Shown here one piece after another: positions 53,611 through 62,951 of a DNA stretch of 64,000 nucleotides. This DNA is from Sphaerulina vaccinii (lineage: Eukaryota > Ascomycota > Dothideomycetes > Mycosphaerellales > Mycosphaerellaceae): positions 1,054,001-1,118,000 of the forward strand of contig JAKUDP010000002.1 of the NCBI GenBank assembly GCA_022570795.1, in the 5' to 3' direction. Positions within the stretch are counted from its first letter, which is position 1. Every line of letters begins with the position of its first letter. Below the pieces are notes generated by a model that was not told the origin of the DNA, did no database searches, and saw only the letters and a list, made by a program, of their open reading frames with translations. The position numbers and the translations under genes are program-made.

Positions 53611-53961
53611 TGAATAGGGATGTGTCCTATTAGGACAGGGTCAGGATATCAGTATGCGGTACCACACTTCTGCACGAAAACTGCTCCGAGCCTCCGGTGA
53701 AGACCTGAGGTGTACCTCCTATGTCGGACTTTCGGTATCGGTGATTTCTTAGCCTTGGTGCCAGTCAAGCCACCGTGTCTTGATCAAGGATGTCCGAGCA
53801 GGAGGAGATGTTGTTGGAGGTTGGAGATGTTGGTTTCATCTCGGGAAGTGGAGGATGAAGAAGAAGGTTTTGTGGGTGTGCATGGGCCAGGAACCAGAGG
53901 CTTGGCTCAATGTCAAATGTGAAACGCCATCAGGGCCCGAACTCTCCATCTGTCTTGCTCT

Positions 53962-53992
<31 letters not shown>

Positions 53993-54066
53993 GGACAACA
54001 TGAACGACAACTCGTATTCGCGATCTCGCGACTGATATAAAGCAAGCTGATTTACTGATGAGTACA
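53611..54066. other. Intergenic spacer with ATC microsatellite
   Basis: About 460 bp. An (ATC)n run of about ten units lies at 53962-53992. Chance open frames read through it on both strands. No gene is supported. Confidence 0.5.
53962..53992 (+). repeat. (ATC)n microsatellite, about 10 units
   Basis: An uninterrupted trinucleotide run, followed by AGGACAAC. It lies between the methyltransferase-like gene start and the 3' end of the dehydrogenase gene. Confidence 0.9.
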
Positions 54067-55369
54067 CTACAACGACCCCTGGACGTCCACCAAGATCTTG
54101 ACATGCTTGTCTTTCTCATGAATGAGGGCAAGATAACCCTCCTGCACCAGCTTGTCCATCAGGATCTTGCCCGTGATCATGCTGTGTGGCTCAAGCTTGC
54201 CTTGACCCAGAGCATCAATGACACCTTGGAAGTCCTTTGCCTGATACCCTAGCACGGCTTTGTAGCTGGCTTCGCGGAACACCAGCCAATTCGGATTGAA
54301 CGGCACTTCCTTCTCCCAGATGGCTACGTTCACGACAGTGCCTCGCGACCGAACGGTCTTGCACGCCGTTTCCAAAGACTTTGGCACGCCTGCGCAGTCG
54401 AAAACGAGATCAGGTCCATTAAGACCTCCGCAGAGCTCAAGGCATGTGCTTTCAATGTCGACTTTGGTCGGATCAAGCACATGGTGTGCTCCGAACTTTT
54501 TCGCGAACTCTTGTCGCTTCTTTGCAACTTCCGCGCAGATCACCTATAATCTTTAGTTGATGGCCATGCATAACAGGACTCAGCCAACATACATTCTTCG
54601 CTCCCCGCGCTAAAAGGACTTGTACAACGGCGAGACCGATAGGCCCTAGGAGACCGGTCAGCGAATGTCTCATGAAGGTCATTTCCTTCATGCAATGAGT
54701 ACTCACCGCCGCCAAAGACCAGACAGTTCGCTTCCTTGAGACTCGCAATGGGCGAAGCATCAACGGCATGCCATGCTACTGCGAGTGGTTCCACGAGCGC
54801 TCCAATATCGAGGGCGACATTCGATGGGAGCGGAAAGCAGGCTTCTTGCGGCACTACGACGAACTCGCTCATGCCGCCTCCACCTCCTGATAGACCCACG
54901 AAGCCACCATTTGGACATGCGTTCTCGGCTTGGACTTTGCACGCCCCACAGTGGCCGCAGTAGATTGTTGGCTGCACGGCGATTTTGTCTCCAGCCCTGA
55001 GCTTCGATACGCCTTTGCCGACTTCTGTCACTGTTCCGGAGAATTCGTGTCTAGAAGCAGTATCGTGTCAGCCAATGGAACATGACGGGGACTTGTCCAG
55101 ACAAACTCACCCGATAGTGATCGGTATCTGTTCTTTTGTCACCGGATGCGGTGAGGTAGGCGAGAAGCTGGACAATCAGTCAGTTGTCGTTTCATTTTCA
55201 GGACCTCTACAGGCACTCACTTCGGCCCACCCATATACTCATGCAGATCCGTGCCACAGATGCCCACGAAAGCTGGCGACACTTTCACCTGTCCTTGGCC
55301 ACATTCTGGAATCGGTATGTCGTCCTTGATCTGGATGTCCTCCTTGCCGTAGTAGCGTGCTGCCCTCAT
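54067..55369 (-). CDS. Zinc-type medium-chain dehydrogenase, butanediol dehydrogenase-like (5 exons)
   Basis: Members of this group oxidise 2,3-butanediol or similar polyols with NAD. Exons are 55369-55221, 55167-55111, 55050-54707, 54645-54593 and 54543-54067 (359 residues). The catalytic-zinc Cys lies in FVGICGTDLHEYMGGP (Cys38) and its His/Glu partners in TIGHEFSG. The structural-zinc lobe has its four Cys in YCGHCGACKVQAENAC. The nucleotide-binding motif is FGGGPIGLAVVQ, restored exactly by the junction of exons 3 and 4. The start MRAARYYGKEDI and the phrase QPTIYCGHCGACK are typical of the butanediol dehydrogenase subgroup rather than sorbitol or xylitol dehydrogenase. Four introns of 49-61 bp follow the local consensus. 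The protein is cytosolic by sequence. Confidence 0.92.
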
Positions 55370-56098
55370 ATTGCCTGCGTGGAAATTGAGCTGATTCTTG
55401 GATGATGTAGTGATGAGGAGGAAACTTAATCAACAGCGGAGAATCGAGAAGTGCAAGAATCAAAACAATTCTCACTCGACTTACCAACCAGCTTCACTTG
55501 CTGTCCAACCTTTGATCCGACCTGTGTGATGTCAAGTCAGTTGCAACATCTCGTGAGGGGCTCAAACGCGGCTTGCCGCACACGCGGGGTAGGGTTGATC
55601 TTCATCGTTGCAATTCGATGCCTATACAATAATGACGAGAAGTCTTCGATTGTCAAGGAGGTGAGGCATTCAATATTGAGAGAAGCTGACTACAGCTCGG
55701 TGGTCCAGTATGAGGGACAGGCTAGGAGGTATGGAGCCATCACAGTGTTGGGCAAATAGCCGCTAAAAAGATGAGCCGGAGATAGTGGAGATAGGATGCC
55801 TGCTCATGTCTGTTCGAAGGATCGTGCAACTTCTTTCCTGGACTTCTGCTCGAAGAGATTGTTGTTCGATATGTCTGAATAGCGATGAGACTGGACAGCT
55901 CTCACAACTGTACCACAAGTAGTGGTAAGCTGATCATATCTCCAGTGATACCAACAGTCGTCAGACCAAAGTGGGTCCGGTCTTTTAGGCGTGTATCCGA
56001 TAACGTTCCTACAAAACGCGGCCAACTCAGTTGGTAAGTAGATCAGCTTCACTTCATTCAGGACTTCACAGAAACAGAAATACCGTTCAACAACCAAT
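55370..56098. other. Intergenic: divergent promoter of dehydrogenase and aldo-keto reductase
   Basis: About 730 bp between two divergent start codons, both of oxidoreductases, so shared control is possible. No gene is supported here. Confidence 0.45.
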
Positions 56099-57201
56099 AT
56101 GTCGACCACGAATGGCAACGAGCTGCCAAAGATACAGTACCAGAATCTGGGTTCTTCTGGGCTGAAGGTGTCGAAAGTCATCCTTGGATGCATGAGCTAC
56201 GGCACACCAGAATGGCAGGAATGGGTTCTTGATGAAGAGAAGTAAGCATGCCGGTTGATCTTCTTCGCAGACAGTGAGCTAACCTTTGTAGCTCTCTTCC
56301 ATTGCTGAAGCATGCATACGACTGCGGTCTCAATACCTGGGACACAGCAGATGTCTACAGCAACGGCGTCTCTGAGCAAATTGTCGGCAAAGCAATCAAG
56401 AAGTACAACATCCCTCGATCGAAGGTGGTCATCCTGAGCAAGTGTTTCATGCGATCGACTGGCGATGGCACTCAGCCCCCAATCTCTGAATCACAACTCA
56501 ACGACGGCCACCAAGTGAACGAGGTCGGTCTTTCGCGGAAGCATATCTTTGATGCTGTCGAAGCTAGTGTCGAGCGTCTGGGCACATACATCGACGTGCT
56601 GCAGATCCATCGTCTGGACAGGTCGACTCCGAAGAAGGAGATCATGCGAGCTCTCAACGATGTGGTTGAGAAGGGCTGGGTACGATACATTGGTGCATCG
56701 AGTATGTGGACATGGGAGTTCCAAGAGCTGCAATGGATTGCCAAAACCAATGGCTGGCACGAGTTCATCTCGATGCAGAACTTCCACAACCTGCTGTACC
56801 GCGAAGAGGAGCGCGAGATGATTCCTTACTGTCGCGCTACAGGCGTTGGCACAATTCCTTGGTCGCCAATTGCTCGAGGTGTGCTTTGCAGGCCATGGAA
56901 CGAGCGCTCGACTGTTCGGGAAAGGTCTGACGGCACGCTCAAGAGGCTCATTCGAAGTAAAGAGAACGAGGTGGATAAGGCGATTGTAGATCGTGTGGAA
57001 GAAGTGGCAAAGAAGCACGGCGTCAGCATGACTTGTATTGCCACTGCTTGGTCTATCAAGCAGGGAGACTGTCCTATTATAGGTCTCTCCACAAAGGAGA
57101 GGATCGGAGAAGCAGTGAAGAATTCGCAATTCGAGCTGAGTGACGAAGATGCCGCCTATCTGGAGGAAGCGTACATGCCGAAGATGATAGTTGGTCATTA
57201 G
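56099..57201 (+). CDS. Aldo-keto reductase (2 exons)
   Basis: NADPH-dependent carbonyl reductase with a TIM-barrel fold. Exons 56099-56241 and 56292-57201 join at phase 2 through a 50-bp intron, giving 350 residues. The family layout is clear: GLKVSKVILGCMSYG at the first strand, NTWDTADVYSNGVSEQIVGKAI containing catalytic Asp65 and Tyr70, VVILSKCF with the catalytic Lys, and LQIHRLD with the His. The cofactor-binding end reads IIGLSTKERIGEAVKNSQFELSDED. It resembles the versiconal-hemiacetal-acetate-reductase / aryl-alcohol-dehydrogenase type common in fungi, but substrate cannot be inferred. It is divergent from the butanediol-type dehydrogenase. Confidence 0.93.
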
Positions 57202-57388
57202 ATAGATGTGGCATTCAGTTTATGCAGTCGCGTCGAGGTCGTTCTTTCCTTCTGTGACGGAGAAACGGCTGCTAGCGTTTCTGCCGCCTGATTCATATTT
57301 CAACTTCAGCTCTTCCTCCACTTCACGCTTCGCCAGCTTCAGCAACCTCACCAACACAGCTCGAGAAGCCAACACACTTCTGCTCACC

Positions 57389-58363
57389 ATGTCGTCAACC
57401 ACCATCGAGTTCGCGTGGGCTTTGCCAGTCGAAGTCGAAGTCCTCGGTGCTCATCTCCAGGCACACGAGGAGCTACAGCCATCTCTGAACGCCTTGAGAC
57501 TCTGCAACCGGTACGGCACAGGGCCCACAGCATACATAACCAAGCTGCCAGTCGAAATTGTCCAACACATCGAGGCTTTCCATGTCCAAGCAAAGAGAGC
57601 CAAGATTGTGCCCAGGTGGGCGAAAGAGTTACGTTGCTGGGAGGACAGGTGCGAAGCGATTGACCACCTCGACGACGCGGATATCCTGGAGCGCTACAAT
57701 GAGCGTAGGTGCTGCTGCAGTAGTGGATTTGGTTCCGAAGATGACTATGAGGACGACTGGGCAACCAAAGTGACGGCCGACATCAGAGAGAGCGTGGCAG
57801 AAGAGATCGCCATGATCTGCGACGATGACGGCGAGCCTTCGTCGCTTCAGAAAGAGCATGAGAAAGCGAAGAACGTCTTCTGGCGTCGCACTGGCAATCA
57901 AGCAACTTCAAGTGGTGGAAACTTCGCCCGAATGCAGGCGGTGCTGAACAGAGACTTCGGACTCCAGGCCTGGATCAGCCACGTCCAGGGACACAAGCAC
58001 ACAGTAATGAGTGATGACAATGTCTCTCACACCACGATCGCCTACCTTCGGCTGCCAGGTGCCACCGCTGTCGAGCATGAGCATGAGACAGAGCTGAGCA
58101 ACTTGACCTATGACATGAACAGTGTGAAGAGTCAGGCTGGTACCGCGGTCCGCCACCGAATTCCACCAACTCCATCGAAGAAGTCGCTGTCTCGCTTCGA
58201 TCACGCATTGAAGGCGCTGGATCTGGAGGTGGCGCAAACCGAGGAAGCCAAGAAAGATCAAGGCTTCTGGACCCAAGCGGTGTCGCTAACGAAGACCGGT
58301 CCAAAGCCTTCCAAGCAGGCACAGCTGACAATGTTCATTCGGACTGAACATGACGAGGTGTGA
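57389..58363 (+). CDS. Unknown family protein A (paralogue of the gene at 61493-62563)
   Basis: A single exon from the ATG at 57389 encodes 324 residues. I know no named domain. The start FAWALPVEVEVLGAHLQAHEE, the segment LQPSLNALRLCNRY and ITKLPVEIVQHIEAF recur in altered form in the gene at 61493-62563, as do a Cys-rich acidic middle part (RCCCSSGFGSEDDYEDD) and a later segment FGLQAWISHVQG...TTIAYLRLPG. KLPVEIVQHIE is F-box-like (compare LPxEIxxxI), so a fungus-specific F-box-like family is possible. It is 187 bp downstream of the aldo-keto reductase on the same strand. Function is unknown. Confidence 0.7.
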   Translation: MSSTTIEFAWALPVEVEVLGAHLQAHEELQPSLNALRLCNRYGTGPTAYITKLPVEIVQHIEAFHVQAKRAKIVPRWAKELRCWEDRCEAIDHLDDADILERYNERRCCCSSGFGSEDDYEDDWATKVTADIRESVAEEIAMICDDDGEPSSLQKEHEKAKNVFWRRTGNQATSSGGNFARMQAVLNRDFGLQAWISHVQGHKHTVMSDDNVSHTTIAYLRLPGATAVEHEHETELSNLTYDMNSVKSQAGTAVRHRIPPTPSKKSLSRFDHALKALDLEVAQTEEAKKDQGFWTQAVSLTKTGPKPSKQAQLTMFIRTEHDEV

Positions 58364-58946
58364 TACGGCCCAGGAACATGACGAGAGACGATGGGGCTGG
58401 TAGGACTGCTGAGCATGCATGGCCAGCGTGGGAATTGATCATGTTTGCTTCGAGGACGCGTGTACTGATCAGGGAGAGGCGACACCAGAAGGTTGCGGAG
58501 AGCGTTTGCTTCATTTGCTAGCTGTGGACTCATGGACGAAAGTTGCTTGATGCATGTCATCGGATTAATTTGCATCAGCATCAACATGATCCAAACCCAG
58601 TATATCTTCTCGACCGTGCGCCCTGTGAGAGCCCATACGCCGTAGAGGCGTAGCAGAGAATGCCAAGTCTGCGTTGATTCGTGACTTCGGGCCTGCACAT
58701 CGACTCGTGAATGGGTAGCCCGATGTTGGTGTCTTCTTTGAAGGCAGAGCTACGTGTACCTCGTGCAATATGCTCAATATGACCATCGGCTTCCTTTACG
58801 CCAGCTGGAAGACGTGGCATGCGTGCTCTCGATCGAGCTGCATAGGCTAGATGTATATTCGTCTGCCCCATGTGTCGAGCATTGTGCATCGACGGGAGCC
58901 TCCAAGATGTCATGCTTGATCTGTATGTCTCTTTATCCTCGTCCCT
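58364..58946. other. Intergenic between convergent genes
   Basis: About 580 bp between the stop codons of the family-A gene and NCS6. No gene is supported. Confidence 0.45.
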
Positions 58947-60212
58947 TCATCCTGCAGCATCAGACACTTCAATCTCAGTCCGTGGTCGAGCCTTGTTCAA
59001 TCCCTCAAGCAAAACACAAGCCTTGCAAACAGCCTGACTGCTCAGATATCCACACCTCTCACATTGTCCAAGTTTCTGCTTCGGCGGCGCTCCACCTTTA
59101 CCCTTCTGTGCCCCTCTCTTCTCCTGCCTAGTCCTTATAGGTATCGTTTGCTGACCAGGCTTATCCGCATTCGCAGGCATGCGCACCTCAACCTCCGTAC
59201 CATTCTCAACAGCCTCCTCATCTTGTCTCAACTTCCTTTCCATCTCAGCCATCTCTCCACCACTCGACTTGCCGTTCGCAGTTCCACACCCACCCACAAC
59301 CTCATCTTCTGCTCCCTTTGCTTCTCCGCCTCCATCATTCTTCACCCCGGGCACAAGCTTCGCCATATCAATCCCACTTCTCACAACATCCAATATACTC
59401 TCTGGTCTTATCCTTTCCAAATTCTTGATGAGCGTCCTCGCACTCCCTCTGAAAGCCTCAGGACTGTAAATGCACTCCGTACTGAAATAATCCAGCTTCT
59501 TATGATGCGCATACAATACGATCTCCTTCTCGTAAGCATACATCAAAGGTTTACTCCTCTTCACATTCGTAAAATTGACTTTTCCATCCTCTGTCTTCGT
59601 CGCATTCGCAGAGGGTGTACTCGTTATGATACTCGTAGCTCGACTCAAACGTGGAAGATCGCCTCTTAGTAAATTCATGAGAACAGTCTCAGCCACATCA
59701 TCTGCGTTATGTCCTGTCACCACATGTCCCACGTCGAGCATAGCAGCTCCACGATCAAGTGCCTGTCTCCGGAAGACACCACAATAAGTGCAATTCCCTT
59801 TCTTGCCCACTTGAGCTACAACTTGATCCATACTCCAACCATATAATTCCTGATAACTCACGATCTTGAGCGGTAAATCATATTGCTGAGCATGTCTCTT
59901 TACTGCCTCGAGACTATGGTCTCGATATCCTGTAATTCCTTCATCGATGGATAGAAGTACGAGATCTAGCTGCCAGTTGTGGCGATCGTTGAGAGCCTTT
60001 AGCACGGAGGCGAGAACTGTGCTGTCTTTACCTCCTGAGGCTCCTATCGCGACTTTCTCGCCTGGGACGAAGAGGTTCGAGGACGTTACGGTTTCGGCGA
60101 CTTCGGATTCGAAGATTTGGATGAAGCAGGGTGCGCAGATGCGGGCGTGGTCCTTCGGGCGGAGAATTTGTGCGCGGGCGGAGTTGCAGATTTCGCAGAT
60201 GGAGGGAGGCAT
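58947..60212 (-). CDS. ncs6: Cytoplasmic tRNA 2-thiolation protein 1 (Ncs6/Ctu1)
   Basis: Ncs6 with Ncs2 carries out thiolation of the wobble uridine (U34) of tRNA for Lys, Glu and Gln in the cytosol, using sulfur from the Urm1 relay. The single exon encodes 421 residues. The N-terminal zinc site (CEICNSARA... CAPC, residues 6-29) is present. The ATP pyrophosphatase P-loop SGGKDST is at 59-65. The iron-sulfur/catalytic CxxC reads CTYC at 141-144 with VVTGHNADDVAETVLMN following. The chain ends with a zinc motif CERC...CKAC (about 384-399). A Gly/Glu-rich, low-complexity insertion (about 295-370) precedes this C-terminal zinc site and lengthens the protein relative to yeast. Confidence 0.96.
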   Translation of the reverse strand: MPPSICEICNSARAQILRPKDHARICAPCFIQIFESEVAETVTSSNLFVPGEKVAIGASGGKDSTVLASVLKALNDRHNWQLDLVLLSIDEGITGYRDHSLEAVKRHAQQYDLPLKIVSYQELYGWSMDQVVAQVGKKGNCTYCGVFRRQALDRGAAMLDVGHVVTGHNADDVAETVLMNLLRGDLPRLSRATSIITSTPSANATKTEDGKVNFTNVKRSKPLMYAYEKEIVLYAHHKKLDYFSTECIYSPEAFRGSARTLIKNLERIRPESILDVVRSGIDMAKLVPGVKNDGGGEAKGAEDEVVGGCGTANGKSSGGEMAEMERKLRQDEEAVENGTEVEVRMPANADKPGQQTIPIRTRQEKRGAQKGKGGAPPKQKLGQCERCGYLSSQAVCKACVLLEGLNKARPRTEIEVSDAAG

Positions 60213-60708
60213 GTTATCGGTTGTCGAGCGTGGTGAGCATCGGTGTAGACTTAAACATCTGTCTAGGAGGTGAGTTGATTGTTAGTTAGAAGTTGGTATG
60301 AGTCCTTGAAATCGAAGTCTATATGTGGGTCATGAATCAGAGTTTGGTTAAATGTTTAGCCTCGATTTGATAGGTTTGAGAGTGTCTCCGAGGGCTCCGT
60401 TACCTGATCAAAACGATTCGAGTCTGCTGTAGCTTCTGACGCCTCAGTCAGTCCGGGAACATGGAGATCTTCTCCTATAGTGCCAAATTGAGGATATGGT
60501 GAATACGCATCGCCATGTCTCATGCGAGTAGGCTTATTCAGGTTGGGACATATGGGACCATGGCATTCCTCTTTCTCACGAGATATCCTTGACCACAGTT
60601 CCGATATGTGAGACTAGATATCATCGAACATCAGGTCACCGTACCTAGCCAGCTACGAACACGGACTGCAATGTCAATTTCATCCAATATATCCTAGCAA
60701 AGAGTACT
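60213..60708. other. Intergenic: NCS6 promoter and 3' region of the secreted-protein gene
   Basis: About 500 bp. No supported gene or repeat. Confidence 0.45.
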
Positions 60709-61079
60709 TCAGCTGCAATTGCCATACCAATTCCCCTGAGGATCTTGATAAAAGTCCGCATAACAACCATTTCCCTCGACCTTACATGGACTTGCCAGGG
60801 GACCCATTAGCACACTTCGCTACTTGCTGACCATCCTGCTTAGCTTACCTTTCGACATGTTGTACGCCTCCTAGACCAACTGCCGCCTCCAAGATCTATA
60901 TGGACTTCACACATGCCGTGAGGTGCAGTCTTGTCGTTGCTCCAGTCTCGTTGCGTGCAAGAGGTCTGTACGATAATCAGTTTGCAACCAATCTCACGGG
61001 CTCAATGTGGTGAGAAACTTACCCAATCTGCCGCACATGCTGTTGCGACGCATAGGAGAAGTGCTAAGGAGGACTTCAT
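60709..61079 (-). CDS. Small secreted cysteine-rich protein, 81 residues (3 exons)
   Basis: This gene is built from exons too short to stand out alone: 61079-61023, 60965-60849 and 60780-60709, all phase 0, introns 57 and 68 bp with GTAAGT/GTAAGC donors. The product starts with a signal peptide (MKSSLALLLCVATACAA, cleavage near residue 17). The mature part has five Cys, in TSCTQRDW, GMCEVHIDLGG, TTCRK, GNGCYADFY and GNCS at the very end. The last acceptor (TGTAAG) is not the strongest, but the preceding AG would end the protein after two codons. A TATAAAA box lies at 61143-61137, about 60 bp upstream. This is the style of a secreted effector or antimicrobial-type peptide; no family is recognised. 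Confidence 0.65.
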
Positions 61080-61492
61080 GTTGATTAGTAGAAATAGGTT
61101 GTTGAATGCTACAGGCAAGTGCTCTAGAGAGACGCCTTTTATACCAGCTCACCTCATTTAAAGGCTGCCGACTGCCAACAGCACTTGCCAGACCCGAAAC
61201 TACTGCAATGCTTGAGTACATGCCATTCTCACCAAGTCAGTGAAACACAGACCTCTAGACTTGTCTTAGCGAAACTATATCGCGACTTTGCAGAGCATCC
61301 ATGATTCAGCCATTAGTTCTCACGACAACAGTATACTCCGGTTTAGCATAAAATGAAACCTGCGCTACGACTGGGAACACGAAAGTTGGTAACGAAGAGG
61401 GCCAACGGCGAAAGGAAAGGTATTGATACCTGCCTTGACCTCCTCGATGCGTACCTACAGAGAGCCCGTGGCACTGATGTCTCCGCCCTCGC
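61080..61492. promoter_or_regulatory. Promoter of the secreted-protein gene, with TATA box
   Basis: On the minus strand TATAAAA occupies 61143-61137, 58-64 bp before the ATG of the 81-residue secreted protein, a normal core-promoter spacing. The rest of this 410-bp spacer, up to the stop of the next minus-strand gene, shows nothing else. Confidence 0.55.
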
Positions 61493-62563
61493 TTAAGACT
61501 CCGTGCCTATGTCAGCGCCCACAAGCAGTGTCAAGCGTGGCCAGTTGAGCTGCCCCAATTGCTCTGCGGTGAGCGTCTCGTCTTTTGTAGAGCTGTCAGC
61601 GACTTTGTCCTGAGCATGGTGCACCCCTTGCACATTCGTGCCTTCGTCCCCAGACAGATTCTTAACGTCTACCTCAAGTTTTGGACCCTTTTGACTTGGA
61701 TGAGGTCGAGGCGTAAGTCCAAGGATCTGCATCATACGCGCGAACTTCTTCCTCGCACCCTTGGGTAGGTCCAAGTTACCCAACTCCATAGCGCATCCGG
61801 CAAAAAAGTTGAATTCGTTAGTGTCGATGACATTATCTGCTTCCTGCAGGGAAGAAGAAGGTAAGCAAGTATCTCTAAAACGCGAGGGCTTTTGCAAAAG
61901 AGTTCGTCTTTGAGCTCGTGGCCTTGGGTACCTTACTAGCTCTGAGAGATTCCACTCCGTTAGGTGAGCAGTACTGCGTGGCAACATCAAATACGCGATA
62001 GTCGTCTCCCATGCCCTGTAAACTGCGCCTTTGTGATTCGAAGCAAATCGTACTGTTTCGCTCCAGATTCGAAGTCCAAAAATCTTGATCAGCATTTCTC
62101 TCTGCCTGTGGAGTGTCAGCTCCTTGTCTCGCCAGCTGAAATATCGCTGCGTGCACTTGTCAAGTGTCGCAGTGCTTAGGCGGGCTTCCAGACAAGGAGA
62201 GCACGTCTCAGCGCATAGCATGGAACCGGGGTGCGTGGTGCAGTCCTCCAGGTGAAATTCTTCAAGCTCGTCCTTGGAGAAGTGCTCTTCTTCATCGTCG
62301 AAGTCACAGTCTTGTTGAAAGCAACGGAAGTCGCGATTCCACTCCGAAGACTTTTTCTCACGCTCCTCTGAGATCAGGCAGTCCTCTATAATTGTGACGA
62401 GCTCCACCGGTAATCGAGATATAGGCTTGTCCTTAGAATATCTGTGGCAGGCGCGTAACGCATTGATGGTCGGCAGGAGCGTAATATACGCTTCGAGATG
62501 AGCACCCAGTACTTCAGCTGCGACTGGGATGGCCCAAGTCAAGGTCGTGTTCAGGCTGGGCAT
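61493..62563 (-). CDS. Unknown family protein B (paralogue of the gene at 57389-58363)
   Basis: A single exon encodes 356 residues. The N-terminus TWAIPVAAEVLGAHLEAY, LPTINALRACHRYSKDK and ISRLPVELVTIIEDC line up with the family-A gene, and FGLRIWSETVRF...TTIAYLMLPRST matches its later segment. Between them is a Cys- and acid-rich part (CFQQDCDFDDEEEHF, CAETCSPC) where the two differ most. The C-terminal third (about 240-356) is not shared. The F-box-like LPVELVTIIED is suggestive only. It lies on the opposite strand to family A, 3.1 kb away, with NCS6 and the secreted-protein gene between them. It is divergent from the cis-prenyltransferase gene. Function is unknown. Confidence 0.7.
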   Translation of the reverse strand: MPSLNTTLTWAIPVAAEVLGAHLEAYITLLPTINALRACHRYSKDKPISRLPVELVTIIEDCLISEEREKKSSEWNRDFRCFQQDCDFDDEEEHFSKDELEEFHLEDCTTHPGSMLCAETCSPCLEARLSTATLDKCTQRYFSWRDKELTLHRQREMLIKIFGLRIWSETVRFASNHKGAVYRAWETTIAYLMLPRSTAHLTEWNLSELVRYPRPRAQRRTLLQKPSRFRDTCLPSSSLQEADNVIDTNEFNFFAGCAMELGNLDLPKGARKKFARMMQILGLTPRPHPSQKGPKLEVDVKNLSGDEGTNVQGVHHAQDKVADSSTKDETLTAEQLGQLNWPRLTLLVGADIGTES

Positions 62564-62951
62564 TTTGTGGTGTTTCTCTGAAAGTCGTGAAGTCCTGAAG
62601 ACGCGAAGTAGAGAGCTCCGACGGCTTGGTCAGTGTCGTGGCTGTGAAGAAGGAGTGGCTGAAGAAGGCGCGTCACTCTGCAGGGACAAGGAAAGTCGCT
62701 CTCAGCTTTGATTACTCTTGAAACAGAAGAGCCACGCAACAACGCATCGTCCGCGGAGCACATCTCACTCTTGCATCCTCTTGGTCTTGGACTTGGTCAC
62801 AACTCTTGGACACTATAAACTCAGCCACTTCCACCAGCTCATCACCCTACGTCTGCTGCCTCCGATGCTGCCCATACAACAAAGCACATCACCCTGATCG
62901 ATCCTCCTCAACACGCCTTCCTTGGCCATACACAATCTGTCTGTCTACAAC
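62564..62951. other. Intergenic: divergent promoter
   Basis: About 390 bp between the starts of the family-B gene and the cis-prenyltransferase gene. A TATAAA sequence on the plus strand lies near 62815-62820, about 130 bp upstream of the prenyltransferase start. Confidence 0.4.

Noticed and set aside
53780..54131. Frames encoding Ser or Asp/Met runs
   Set aside because: These runs are readings of the ATC microsatellite at 53962-53992 on either strand.
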